NCBI RefSeq assembly: GCF_001006005.1
Contig: NZ_CP011254.1
Span: forward strand, 2,852,001-2,916,000
Source: Serratia fonticola
Lineage (GTDB): Bacteria; Pseudomonadota; Gammaproteobacteria; Enterobacterales; Enterobacteriaceae
DNA length: 64,000 nucleotides
Direction: 5' to 3'
The translations under genes were made by a program, and so were the position numbers. A model generated the notes under the pieces. It saw only the letters and a list, made by a program, of their open reading frames with translations. It searched no databases and had not been told where the DNA came from. Of the stretch, positions 45,330 to 53,956 are shown piece after piece. Each line of letters opens with the position of its first letter. The stretch's first letter is position 1.

Positions 45330-47864
45330 ATGGCCAAACCTGTTGCGAATTCTACTTTCCGGCTGCGCGGATTGTGGGTCTGTATTGCTTTATCGCTGGG
45401 AAGCCCGGTTTATCTTACGCATGCCGCAGATGATATTCAGTTCAATACCGATGTGTTGGATATTAAAGATCGGGAAAATCTCGATCTCAGTCATTTCTCC
45501 CGTGGCGGCTATATTATGCCAGGGACTTACACCATGGCGGTGTTTCTCAACCGGCAGCAAATAGCGGAGCGTTCAATCACCTTCGCGCCATCTAAAGCAG
45601 ACCCTAAAAGCAGCGAACCTTGCCTGACGCCTGAACTGATCGAGCTATTTGGCCTGAGAGACAGCGTGCTCAAGGACATTGTCTGGGAAGACGATGGGCA
45701 ATGTATCGATCTGCAAAGCATCCCAGGATTGACGGTTCAGGGCGACCTGGCGACGTCGTCCCTGCTGCTCAGCGTGCCACAAGCCTATCTTGAATACAGT
45801 TCTGAGAATTGGGATCCGCCTTCCCGTTGGGATAACGGCATTACCGGTGCGTTGTTTGACTATAACCTGAATTTCCTGACCACGCGCCAACAGCACCAGG
45901 ATCAGGCCTATAGCCTGAGTGGTAATGGGACCACCGGGGCTAACTTTGGCCCTTGGCGTCTGCGCGCGGATTGGCAGTTGCAGATGCGCAATCAGTCTGG
46001 CAGCAACGGCGAGAATAGCCTGGATTGGAGCCGTTATTACGCTTATCGCGCCTTGCCCAAGCTGCTTGCCCGCCTGACGCTCGGGGAAAACTTCCTCAAT
46101 TCAGATATTTTCGACAGCTTCCGTTTCACCGGCGTTACGCTCAATACCGATGACAACATGCTGCCACCTAACTTACGCGGCTATGCCCCGGAAGTGAGTG
46201 GCGTCGCCAAAAGTAATGCCAAGGTGACCATTAGCCAGCAGGGCCGGGTGTTGTATGAAACGCAGGTCGCGCCAGGCCCGTACCGCATTCAGGATTTGAA
46301 TGATGCGGTTTCCGGCCAACTGCAGGTTCGCGTTGAGGAGCAGGATGGCAGCGTGCAGGAGTTCACCGTGAACACCGCCAGCATCCCTTATCTGACCCGT
46401 CCAGGTTCGTTGCGCTATAAACTCGCGGCAGGCCGGCCAAGCGATTGGAAACACAACGTCAGCGGGCCACTGTTCTCCACCGGCGAGTTCTCCTGGGGGG
46501 TTAGCAACGGCTGGTCACTGTACGGTGGCGGCGTAGGGAGCGACGACTATAACGCGTTGGCGTTGGGGGTTGGCCGCGATCTGATGATGCTGGGCGCACT
46601 GTCGTTCGATGTCACCCAATCCCGGGCTAATTTGCCGCAGGAGAGCTCGCTGTTTGGTAACTCTTACCGCCTCAGCTATTCCAAACGTTTTGACGATTAT
46701 GACAGCCAGGTGACGTTCGCGGGCTATCGCTTCTCCGAACGCAACTTTATGAACATGAGCGAATTTTTGGACGCTCGGACTACCGGTTACCGCACCCAGA
46801 GCAGCAAGGAGATGTACACCGTTACGTTCAATAAGCAGTTTGTCGAGCTGGGTCTGAGCACGTTTATCAACTACAGCCACCAGACCTATTGGAACGACAG
46901 TGCCAACGATCATTACAACCTGTCGTTGGCGAGATACTTCGATCTGGGCAAGTTCAAGGATCTTAACCTCTCGTTGACCGCCTATCGCAACAAATTTAAC
47001 GGCGCTAACGACGACGGCATGTATCTGGCGATCACCATTCCCTGGGGTCACTCCAGTTCCATCACCTATAGCGGGTCATGGGATCGCAATGAAAATACTC
47101 ACCAGGTGGGTTATTTCGGCCGTGTGAATGACGCCGACTCCTATCAGATCAGTGCAGGCGCTGCTCGCCAAGGCGCGGTTGCCAGCGGTTACTACACCCA
47201 CTTGGGCAACGACGCGCAAGTGAGTGCCAATGCGGGTTATCAAGCAGGGCGATCCAGTTCTCTGGGCCTGATGCTGCAAGGTGGGGTGACGGCGACCGGG
47301 GAGGGCGTGGCAATGCATCGGATTGGCATGCCAGGCGGAACGCGCATTTTACTGGATACCGACGGGGTCGCAGGCGTTCCTGTGCGCGGCTATGGTGCCA
47401 CCACCTTATCCAACCGCTTTGGTAAAGCTGTGGTGTCCGATCTCAACAGCTACTACCGCAACCAGGTCAGCATCGATCTGAACGCACTGGACGACAAGAC
47501 CGAAGCGCTCAGCTCGGTGCAGCAGGCGACATTGACCGAAGGGGCGATTGGTTTGCGGCGTTTTGAAGTAGTTGCCGGTGAAAAAGCGATGGCGGTAGTT
47601 CGTTTGGCTGATGGGTCATCACCGCCTTTCGGTGCCACAGTACAAAATAGCAAGAAACGGGACGTCGGCATTGTCAACGATGACGGCAGCGTTTACCTGA
47701 GTGGTATTCAGCCCGGCGCCAAGATGACCACCAATTGGAATGGCATCACCCAGTGCGAAATAACGCTGCCAACGCATATCCCACAACACGGGACACAGAA
47801 TTTACTGCTGCCTTGCCGGCCCATTGCCGCAGGGGAAAATCCGGAAACGGAAAACAGAAGCTGA
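45330..47864 (+). CDS. PapC-like outer-membrane usher, cluster D
   Basis: An 844-residue usher: signal peptide, IQFNTDVLDIKDRENLDLSH, YLEYSSENWDPPSRWDNG, LPPNLRGYAPEVSGVAKSNA, GPYRIQDLNDAVSGQLQVRV, and a C-terminal Cys pair (QCEITLP, LLPCRPI). It is a close paralogue of the cluster C usher throughout, and it has a charged C-terminal extension (GENPETENRS) not found there. It starts 18 bp after the PapH-like gene. Confidence 0.92.
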   Translation: MAKPVANSTFRLRGLWVCIALSLGSPVYLTHAADDIQFNTDVLDIKDRENLDLSHFSRGGYIMPGTYTMAVFLNRQQIAERSITFAPSKADPKSSEPCLTPELIELFGLRDSVLKDIVWEDDGQCIDLQSIPGLTVQGDLATSSLLLSVPQAYLEYSSENWDPPSRWDNGITGALFDYNLNFLTTRQQHQDQAYSLSGNGTTGANFGPWRLRADWQLQMRNQSGSNGENSLDWSRYYAYRALPKLLARLTLGENFLNSDIFDSFRFTGVTLNTDDNMLPPNLRGYAPEVSGVAKSNAKVTISQQGRVLYETQVAPGPYRIQDLNDAVSGQLQVRVEEQDGSVQEFTVNTASIPYLTRPGSLRYKLAAGRPSDWKHNVSGPLFSTGEFSWGVSNGWSLYGGGVGSDDYNALALGVGRDLMMLGALSFDVTQSRANLPQESSLFGNSYRLSYSKRFDDYDSQVTFAGYRFSERNFMNMSEFLDARTTGYRTQSSKEMYTVTFNKQFVELGLSTFINYSHQTYWNDSANDHYNLSLARYFDLGKFKDLNLSLTAYRNKFNGANDDGMYLAITIPWGHSSSITYSGSWDRNENTHQVGYFGRVNDADSYQISAGAARQGAVASGYYTHLGNDAQVSANAGYQAGRSSSLGLMLQGGVTATGEGVAMHRIGMPGGTRILLDTDGVAGVPVRGYGATTLSNRFGKAVVSDLNSYYRNQVSIDLNALDDKTEALSSVQQATLTEGAIGLRRFEVVAGEKAMAVVRLADGSSPPFGATVQNSKKRDVGIVNDDGSVYLSGIQPGAKMTTNWNGITQCEITLPTHIPQHGTQNLLLPCRPIAAGENPETENRS

Positions 47865-47878
47865 ACGGAAAAAGACTG

Positions 47879-48634
47879 ATGAAATTAACGACCACACATT
47901 TATTAACCGCTGGCGCATTGCTGCTGGCCATCTTTACCTCACAGGCTAATGCGGCGATTGCCCTGGATCGTACCCGAGTGATTTATAACGCTTCCAGCAA
48001 GTCTGTCAGCATGAACGTCAGCAATGAAAACAAACACCTGCCTTATCTGGCTCAGGGGTGGATTGAGGATGAACAGGGCAATAAGATCACCAGCCCGCTG
48101 ATCGTTCTGCCTCCGGTGCAGCGCATTGAGTCTGGTGCTAAAAGCCAGGTGAAAGTGCAGGGGCTGCCTGCTTTGCAGCAATTACCACAGGATCGTGAAT
48201 CGCTGTTTTATTTCAACATACGTGAAATTCCACCGCGCAGCGACAAGCCGAACACGCTGCAAATTGCGTTGCAAACACGCATTAAACTGTTCTACCGCCC
48301 ACAGGCGATTGAACCGACCAAGGAACAGATGAGTACGCCGTGGCAGGAAAAAATGACGCTGACGCGCCAAGGCGATCGCTATGTGATCAATAACCCGACG
48401 CCGTATTACATCACCATCGTTGAGGCTAGCACCACTAAAGGTGGCCAGAGCGCAAAAGGGTTTGTTCCGTTGATGGTGCCGCCTAAATCCAATGCAACGC
48501 TAAGCGCCAGCGTCAGTGCTTTAGGTAGTTCGCCGGTGCTGACTTACGTGAATGACTTCGGCGGCCGCCCAGAACTTATTTTCCGCTGTGCGGGTGATAC
48601 CTGTCAGGCAGAACCTGGCAAACGTAACTCATAG
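47879..48634 (+). CDS. PapD-like periplasmic chaperone, cluster D
   Basis: A 251-residue chaperone: signal peptide ending NAA, IALDRTRVIYNASSKSVSM, PYLAQGWIEDEQGN, LPQDRESLFYFNIREIPPRS, LQIALQTRIKLFYRP, NPTPYYITIVEAS, and the C-terminal Cys pair FRCAGDTC. The start at 47879 is fixed by the signal peptide; an overlapping open frame runs far into the usher and is not used. Confidence 0.92.
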   Translation: MKLTTTHLLTAGALLLAIFTSQANAAIALDRTRVIYNASSKSVSMNVSNENKHLPYLAQGWIEDEQGNKITSPLIVLPPVQRIESGAKSQVKVQGLPALQQLPQDRESLFYFNIREIPPRSDKPNTLQIALQTRIKLFYRPQAIEPTKEQMSTPWQEKMTLTRQGDRYVINNPTPYYITIVEASTTKGGQSAKGFVPLMVPPKSNATLSASVSALGSSPVLTYVNDFGGRPELIFRCAGDTCQAEPGKRNS

Positions 48635-48657
48635 CCTACGCGCAACAGAGGTGAACT

Positions 48658-49143
48658 ATGCCGTGGAAAACGTCGACGGGACTTGCAGGTTTGATACTGG
48701 TTGTGGGCATGTCATCAGCCGTTGCTGCGACGTCCAACCTGACTATCTCGGGCAACATTTTACTGCCGCCGCCCTGCGTGATTAACGGGGATCAAACCAT
48801 CATGGTGGATTTCACCAACGAGGTGTTGACGACCCGGGTTGATGGTATCAACTACCGCCAGCCGGTGCCTTACACGTTGGAATGCTCGGCAGGTAATACC
48901 AACGCGTTAAAAATGCAGATCCTGGGCATAGACGCCGGTTTTGCCGGCGCTCTGCAAACCTCGAAAGGCGATCTGGGGATCGCCTTGTCGAATGACGGCC
49001 AGGCAATGCCGGTGAATAGCTGGCTGAATTTCACGCTGCCAAATCAGCCTGCATTGTTTGCCACCTTAGTGAAGCGTCCAGGGGGCACTCTCACCGCTGG
49101 CTACTTTACGTCGGTAGCCACGATGGTGGTCGACTACCAGTGA
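48658..49143 (+). CDS. Minor fimbrial subunit, cluster D
   Basis: A 161-residue pilin-like protein: signal peptide, SNLTISGNILLPPPCVINGD, YTLECSAG, C-terminus TMVVDYQ. Counterpart of the cluster C gene at 36937. AGAGGTGA lies upstream. Cluster D has one subunit of this type where cluster C has two in tandem. Confidence 0.82.
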   Translation: MPWKTSTGLAGLILVVGMSSAVAATSNLTISGNILLPPPCVINGDQTIMVDFTNEVLTTRVDGINYRQPVPYTLECSAGNTNALKMQILGIDAGFAGALQTSKGDLGIALSNDGQAMPVNSWLNFTLPNQPALFATLVKRPGGTLTAGYFTSVATMVVDYQ

Positions 49144-49157
49144 AACGGGAGAAAGGA

Positions 49158-49640
49158 ATGAGATCGGTTGCAGGGATGTCACTATTGCTATCGTTTGCTC
49201 TGCTGGCCATAAGCCCGTTGCAAGCGGCAGAAAATATGGGCTTTAGCGGTACGTTGATTGAGCCACCCCCGTGCCAGGTGAACAACGGCAAAGACCTCGA
49301 CGTGCCTTTTGACCGGATCGGCGTCAATAGCGTGGATGGGGTGAAGCACCGCAGGCAGGTTGATTACATATTGGACTGTTCGGCGGGATCCGCCTGGAGC
49401 ATGGTGCTGACGCTGATCGGCCCTGGTGCCACCTTTGAGCCGGCAACGCTACAGACCAACATTGCCAATCTGGGCATCAAAATTTACCAGAACGGCGAGC
49501 CGTTTGAGCTCGGTACGCCTATCTCTATTGACCCACAAAATCCACCGATGTTGGAAGCCGTGCCGGTTAAAAAACCGGGCACCGAGCTGACTGAAGGGGT
49601 ATTTGAAGTCACGGCGACGCTGCTTGCGGATTACCAATAA
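49158..49640 (+). CDS. Minor fimbrial subunit, cluster D
   Basis: A 160-residue pilin-like protein. The ATG at 49158 behind GAAAGGA is preferred to a GTG at 49140 that overlaps the previous stop. Mature region MGFSGTLIEPPPCQVNNGK, YILDCSAG, C-terminus ATLLADYQ. Counterpart of 37436 in cluster C. Confidence 0.8.
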   Translation: MRSVAGMSLLLSFALLAISPLQAAENMGFSGTLIEPPPCQVNNGKDLDVPFDRIGVNSVDGVKHRRQVDYILDCSAGSAWSMVLTLIGPGATFEPATLQTNIANLGIKIYQNGEPFELGTPISIDPQNPPMLEAVPVKKPGTELTEGVFEVTATLLADYQ

Positions 49641-49649
49641 GGAGCTGAT

Positions 49650-50180
49650 ATGCGGCAAATACTGAGATCTCTCTGTGCCACCGTCGCTCTGCTAGCGCTG
49701 AGCCAGGGCGTTCAGGCGGCAAAGATGCGCTTGCACGGCACGCTGGTGGCGGAACCTTGCATCATCCCACCGGGTGAAGAAACCATCCAACTGGATTTTG
49801 GCACGGTGATTGACAAACACTTGTATCACAATCAAAGAACCAGCAGTAGGGAGTTCAAACTGCACTTGAGCAACTGCGATCAGACGTTGGGCAAATCGGT
49901 TCAGGTCACCTTCACCGGGGTGGAAAACCCTGCCTTGCCGGGATTACTGGCGCTGGATGCCTCCAGCCAGGCGTCGGGCATCGGTATTGGTGTTGAGACA
50001 GAAAATGGCAATTCAGTGCCATTGAACCAGTTAGGCACTCATCGCTACCCGTTAGCAACAGGGGACAACTATCTGCGCATGATGGCCTATGTGCAAGGCG
50101 AGCCAGACGCGATTACCAACCGAACCATTAACCGCGGCCCTTTCAGTGCCAGCATGACCTTTGCATTGACCTATGACTAA
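49650..50180 (+). CDS. Minor fimbrial subunit (PapF/MrpG-like), cluster D
   Basis: A 176-residue pilin-like protein: signal peptide ending QAA, KMRLHGTLVAEPCIIPPGEE, LHLSNCDQTLG, C-terminus MTFALTYD. Counterpart of 37926 in cluster C and again placed just before the tip gene. AAGGAG precedes the ATG. Confidence 0.8.
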   Translation: MRQILRSLCATVALLALSQGVQAAKMRLHGTLVAEPCIIPPGEETIQLDFGTVIDKHLYHNQRTSSREFKLHLSNCDQTLGKSVQVTFTGVENPALPGLLALDASSQASGIGIGVETENGNSVPLNQLGTHRYPLATGDNYLRMMAYVQGEPDAITNRTINRGPFSASMTFALTYD

Positions 50181-50248
50181 GGGCTGACGCCGCTTGGCCT
50201 CTGTGAAGGGGCTAATGAGCAGCAGCGCAGAGCAATAAGGAACTAATA

Positions 50249-51043
50249 ATGACGTTAATAGGAACAGCACTACTCAAAAAAACCGTGCTGGTTGCTGGTT
50301 TGCTGATGCCTCTATATGGTTACACCGCCGGAATCGATGTGAGCTGGACGGGGCCAAAGCAACAGACCATTAGTGCCCAGCCTGATGGTATCGGTGGCTA
50401 CACCACGTTGTGTAAAACCGGCAAGACAGTTTACTTTTACGCGATATTGAGTACCACCACGGGGATGTACCAACGAATGATTGCCTCCGCGCCGGGGGTA
50501 GCAAGCGGAAACTGTAGTGAAGTTTTGGCAAAAGTCCTCCCTATCACGTTTACATTGCAAGCCAATGAATTAAATTTCTTCGGACTGGGTCAAGAAGTTG
50601 GCAAACGTCCTGCTGATGGTCCGACTATGAACGTTTCTCTTGAACATAACAGCGGAACCGGTGATGGCTGGAAACCTCAGCCACCGCCAGGCCCCGCCTG
50701 TTCACTGGTTGGCACTTCGGTAGACATCAGCTATGGGGATATTCAGGCCGATAGCGTACCGGGATTGAAAAAAAGCTCGGACTTGTACGTTAAATGCACT
50801 GCCAGCGCCACGGTTAAAGTCACGCTGGTCGGCTACACTTCTAGCGGTATCAAACTGCGTACGGATGGTTCACTGACGGCGGATGTGCTTGTGCGTGACC
50901 AGCCAGCTAATGTTGGCACCCTGGAAAAGATCGCGGCCAACCAAACGATGGCCATACCCATCTCTTCGGTATTGAAGGCTAACGGTAATCTGGCGGGGGG
51001 GGCTTTCCGCGGCTCGGCAGTGATTAATGTGGATATTCTTTAA
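50249..51043 (+). CDS. Two-domain fimbrial tip protein, cluster D
   Basis: A 264-residue secreted protein. The N-terminal domain (about 28-145, IDVSWTGPKQQTISAQPDGI onward) is joined by a Pro-rich linker (KPQPPPGPAC) to a pilin-like domain ending AVINVDIL. It has the MrpH/PapG position and shape. The N-terminal domain shows little likeness to the cluster C tip protein, so the two fibres probably bind different receptors. AAGGAA precedes the ATG. Confidence 0.75.
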   Translation: MTLIGTALLKKTVLVAGLLMPLYGYTAGIDVSWTGPKQQTISAQPDGIGGYTTLCKTGKTVYFYAILSTTTGMYQRMIASAPGVASGNCSEVLAKVLPITFTLQANELNFFGLGQEVGKRPADGPTMNVSLEHNSGTGDGWKPQPPPGPACSLVGTSVDISYGDIQADSVPGLKKSSDLYVKCTASATVKVTLVGYTSSGIKLRTDGSLTADVLVRDQPANVGTLEKIAANQTMAIPISSVLKANGNLAGGAFRGSAVINVDIL

Positions 51044-51060
51044 CGTTCTCTCCTGAAGAC

Positions 51061-51085
51061 GTCAGCCTGAGTTTTGTAGGCTGAC
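51061..51085 (+). terminator. Hairpin at the end of cluster D
   Basis: GTCAGCCT (51061-51068) pairs perfectly with AGGCTGAC (51078-51085) around a 9-nt loop, 18 bp after the tip gene stop. It lacks a T-tract after the stem. Confidence 0.45.
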
Positions 51086-51632
51086 ATCCCCAGCCATTTC
51101 CGACCTGTTTCACGTTCGCCTGGCGGGTGGTTTTTATTACCGCTTGTCTGCCTTTCCTTTATCTGAACTTCCCAATCAATAAACTGGATGCACGTCATTA
51201 GCGAATGTATTACCGCTAAGGACATGTGACATTCTGGCCGGTTAAAAATAATAGGGTCAACAATTGATTAGCAAAATAGCGTGACGGCATTTTCATCTGA
51301 TTACAAAATTTAAAATTCTATTTGGCTAATTACTGTCTAGCGGAGTTATTAGGAAAAATCCTTGCTTTGGCGATAGGCGGCAGGCCTACCCTGGCTTTGC
51401 TTACAAAACGCACTTTTGGTGAGATAAATCTTATAGTTGTAGGTTATGTGAAATAAACCTTCAAATTTTTAGGGTCTTGTCGTGTTTTCAGTTTTAGTCG
51501 TCTGGTGCTTAATGCTATTTTTTATTTGGTAATCCTTCATCACAATAGGCTATGCTTTAAACAATCTGTCAGCGACAGATTTTATTAATTCTTGAGCGAG
51601 TAATATCCAGCATAATTGCAATAGGAGTTTTT
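51086..51632 (+). promoter_or_regulatory. Spacer upstream of the FimE-type recombinase gene
   Basis: No gene is seen in this 547-bp stretch. The second half (51450-51630) is AT-rich and should hold the recombinase promoter. AGGAG at 51623-51627 is the ribosome site for the GTG start. Confidence 0.35.
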
Positions 51633-52304
51633 GTGGCACAACGTAAATTTCTCACTCTCACCGAAGTTAACAACCTGATGAGTGCTGCCCGGAATAAACA
51701 GACCGGGGTACGGGACAGTTGCCTGATCCTGCTTGCCTTCCGCCACGGGTTTCGTATCAGCGAGTTGTTGAACTTGCGTTATCACGACCTGGAAATGATT
51801 GAAGGACGGATAAATATACGCCGGCTTAAGAATGGATTCTCTACCGTTCATCCTCTGATGAGTGATGAATGCAAGGCGATTATGGAGTGGAGCCAGGTCA
51901 GGGCGCAGTGGAAGCCTGCCGTGGATCCAGAGATTGTTTTTATCTCTCAGCGTGGTACCCAGCTATCGCGCGGTCAGGCCTGGCGCATTATCCGTCAGGC
52001 TGGAGAATTGGCGGGCACCGCTACCCATACGCATCCCCATATGCTGCGCCATGCCTGCGGCTATGAATTGGCGGAAAGGGGCACTGATACCCGCTTGATT
52101 CAGGATTATCTGGGGCATCGTAACATCAGGCATACCGTCCGCTATACCGCAAGCAACGCGGCGCGCTTTGTCGGGATGTGGGATCGTAACGGATTGGTTA
52201 TAAAGGATTTATTGGTAAATAATCAGGCGCAAGATGGAACAATTGGGGCTAAACTGTTCCTAATTCTTAAACGAAAGACAAGAATTTGCAATGCCCTGTA
52301 TTAG
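51633..52304 (+). CDS. fimE: FimE-type tyrosine recombinase of the fim switch
   Basis: A 223-residue site-specific recombinase, closer to E. coli FimE than FimB (EGRINIRRLKNGFSTVHPL and LIQDYLGHRNIRHTVRYTAS). Catalytic residues are Arg41 (RISELL), Lys66, His136 and Arg139 (HPHMLRH), His162 and Tyr171. It starts with GTG behind AGGAG. FimE/FimB proteins are about 200 residues; this one is longer because its reading frame crosses the left repeat of the invertible element at 52243, and the last 17 residues and stop are coded inside the element. Inversion would give a different C-terminus. Confidence 0.93.
   Translation: MAQRKFLTLTEVNNLMSAARNKQTGVRDSCLILLAFRHGFRISELLNLRYHDLEMIEGRINIRRLKNGFSTVHPLMSDECKAIMEWSQVRAQWKPAVDPEIVFISQRGTQLSRGQAWRIIRQAGELAGTATHTHPHMLRHACGYELAERGTDTRLIQDYLGHRNIRHTVRYTASNAARFVGMWDRNGLVIKDLLVNNQAQDGTIGAKLFLILKRKTRICNALY
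52263..52291 (-). promoter_or_regulatory. Predicted fimA promoter inside the switch, facing away from fimA
   Basis: On the minus strand TTGCAA (52286-52291) and AAGAAT (52263-52268) are spaced by 17 bp and lie next to the left repeat, the position of the fimA promoter in OFF-phase E. coli. After inversion it would occupy about 52516-52544 and read into fimA. Both boxes match consensus at 4 of 6 positions. Confidence 0.55.
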
Positions 52305-52468
52305 AATATTCCTTGATCGAGATCTATCTAACTGAAAAATAGAGTTATATTTTTACCTCTGCAAATCGCTCTCTCCACCCTCTAAATTTTGGCCATTGCG
52401 CCAGCCCGCTGTTGCAAAAATCAAAAACACCTTAAAACACACTCCCCTGGTAATGGCAAAGCATTTAA

Positions 52469-52496
52469 TTTCTTATTTTAAAGTTAAAATAAGAAA
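52469..52496. repeat. 28-bp AT palindrome inside the invertible element
   Basis: TTTCTTATTTTAA and TTAAAATAAGAAA are perfect 13-bp arms around AG. It reads the same in both orientations of the switch. It could be a bidirectional terminator-like hairpin or a protein-binding site. Confidence 0.75.
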
Positions 52497-52709
52497 AAAC
52501 AGTCAATTGATTCGATATTGATGTATTTACCGTTTTTTTATAGGGTGCGACAAAATAGCCCCAAATGTCTCATGTTGCTGGCGAAAACTGAACGGAATAG
52601 GGAGGTCCGGCCGTGAGTAGAAATGAAGTCTGTGCGGTTGCCCGCCAGGGGAATCGACCTCCACACTTTTTCATGGTTATGAAACATTATGTGTTCAAAG
52701 GAAAATAGT

Positions 52710-53255
52710 ATGAAAATCAAATCACTGGTTGCTGGTATTGCCGCAGTTCTTTCTCTGGCTGGCGTTGCTAATGCGGCTACAACTACCGTCAACGGTGGCC
52801 CTATTCATTTTAAAGGGGAAGTTGTTAATGCGGCTTGTGCCGTGGATGCCGGTTCTATTGGCCAGACTGTGCAATTAGGGCAGGTTAAAACGACTTCACT
52901 GGCTGCCGCTGGTGATGTCAGCTCCACTATCGGGTTCAACATCCAACTGAATGATTGTGATTCAACCGTTGCTACCCAGGCAGCTGTTGCTTTCACCGGC
53001 ACAGCGGTTAACGCTACCTATCCTACCGCGCTGGCCCTGCAAGGTTCTGCGGCGGGTAACGCAACCAACGTCGGCGTTCAGATCCTTGATCGCACCGGTA
53101 CTGCGTTAGCGGTTGATGGCGCTACCTTCAGTGCGGCTACTACGCTCTCTGATGGCACCGTTACTGTTCCATTCCAGGCTCGTTATATCGCTACCGGCGT
53201 AGCCACTGCCGGTATTGCCAACGCTGATGCGACCTTCAAGGTGCAGTATCAGTAA
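52710..53255 (+). CDS. fimA: FimA, major type 1 fimbrial subunit
   Basis: A 181-residue pilin very close to E. coli Fim[21 protein letters not shown] signal peptide, [20 protein letters not shown], then ACAVDAGS and LNDCDST (Cys pair), [20 protein letters not shown], and C-terminus [17 protein letters not shown] precedes the ATG at 52710; an open frame 7 codons longer is not used. Transcription should depend on the orientation of the switch upstream. Confidence 0.97.
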   Translation: MKIKSLVAGIAAVLSLAGVANAATTTVNGGPIHFKGEVVNAACAVDAGSIGQTVQLGQVKTTSLAAAGDVSSTIGFNIQLNDCDSTVATQAAVAFTGTAVNATYPTALALQGSAAGNATNVGVQILDRTGTALAVDGATFSAATTLSDGTVTVPFQARYIATGVATAGIANADATFKVQYQ

Positions 53256-53285
53256 GCTGAATTAGCTTATCAGGGATGATGATTA

Positions 53286-53307
53286 CAGGCCAGGGAGGCC
53301 TGATTTT
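53286..53307 (+). terminator. Hairpin between fimA and fimI
   Basis: CAGGCC (53286-53291) pairs with GGCCTG (53297-53302) around AGGGA, followed by ATTTT. It is a short, weak terminator or stabiliser in the same position as hairpins in the other four operons. Confidence 0.6.
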
Positions 53308-53333
53308 CAGCTACCGGAGGCAAGGAGCGTGCG

Positions 53334-53876
53334 ATGTGGAGAATGGGAGCGGGACTCCTGCTAACCCTGCTGTTGGCGGGGAAGGTTGTTGCTGACGATC
53401 GTTGGGAGGAACAACCTCTCGGTGGCCTGATGCGCTTTCAGGGTGAAGTGATCGCTGAAACCTGTTCGGTGGAAGCCGGAGATCGCAACTTGACGGTATC
53501 GATGGGGAATATCACCACCGATCGGTTTCGTATGCCTGGCGATGAGGCCGATCCAGTCCCCTTTGATTTACATCTGCAGAACTGCACTACCGCGGTCAGC
53601 CGTAACGTGGGAGTGATGTTCCATGGCATGGCAGACAGCAATAATCCGCAGGTGCTTTCTGTTGGTGACGGGCCAGGTGTCGCCTCTGGCGTAGCCGTGG
53701 CGCTGTTTGACGACAGAGGCCGATTTATTCCACTCAATACCGCGCCGCGGTACTGGGTACCGTTGCAAGAGGGGCCGGTGATCCTGCATTTCGTAGCGAA
53801 ATACCGCGCCACCGGACAGCCGGTGAACAATGGTTTGGCTAATGCTCAGGCCTGGTTCGCACTGACTTATCAGTAG
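53334..53876 (+). CDS. fimI: FimI, fimbrial anchor-like subunit
   Basis: A 180-residue subunit in the fimI position. Signal peptide, then GLMRFQGEVIAETCSVEAGD, LHLQNCTTAV, C-terminus AWFALTYQ. FimI is thought to terminate growth of the type 1 rod, in the role PapH has for P pili. GGAGGCAAGGAG lies upstream. Confidence 0.88.
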   Translation: MWRMGAGLLLTLLLAGKVVADDRWEEQPLGGLMRFQGEVIAETCSVEAGDRNLTVSMGNITTDRFRMPGDEADPVPFDLHLQNCTTAVSRNVGVMFHGMADSNNPQVLSVGDGPGVASGVAVALFDDRGRFIPLNTAPRYWVPLQEGPVILHFVAKYRATGQPVNNGLANAQAWFALTYQ

Positions 53877-53956
53877 GCCTTGGCCGCAAGATGAATAGTA
53901 ATAGCGCTGTGAATGCTTGGCCCTTGGCCACGCAGTGTTATGGAAGTCAGATCCTG

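Larger units (their letters stand above)
52243..52564. promoter_or_regulatory. fimS-like invertible element (phase switch of the fim operon)
   Basis: 9-bp inverted repeats TTGGGGCTA (52243-52251) and TAGCCCCAA (52556-52564) bound a 322-bp segment, against 314 bp and TTGGGGCCA in E. coli fimS. The neighbouring bases also match E. coli (AAACTGT inside the left repeat, CAAAA before and ATGT after the right one). It lies between the fimE-type gene and fimA, exactly as in E. coli. The promoter-bearing end is at the left repeat, the OFF orientation by comparison. The segment has no gene of its own. Confidence 0.92.
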
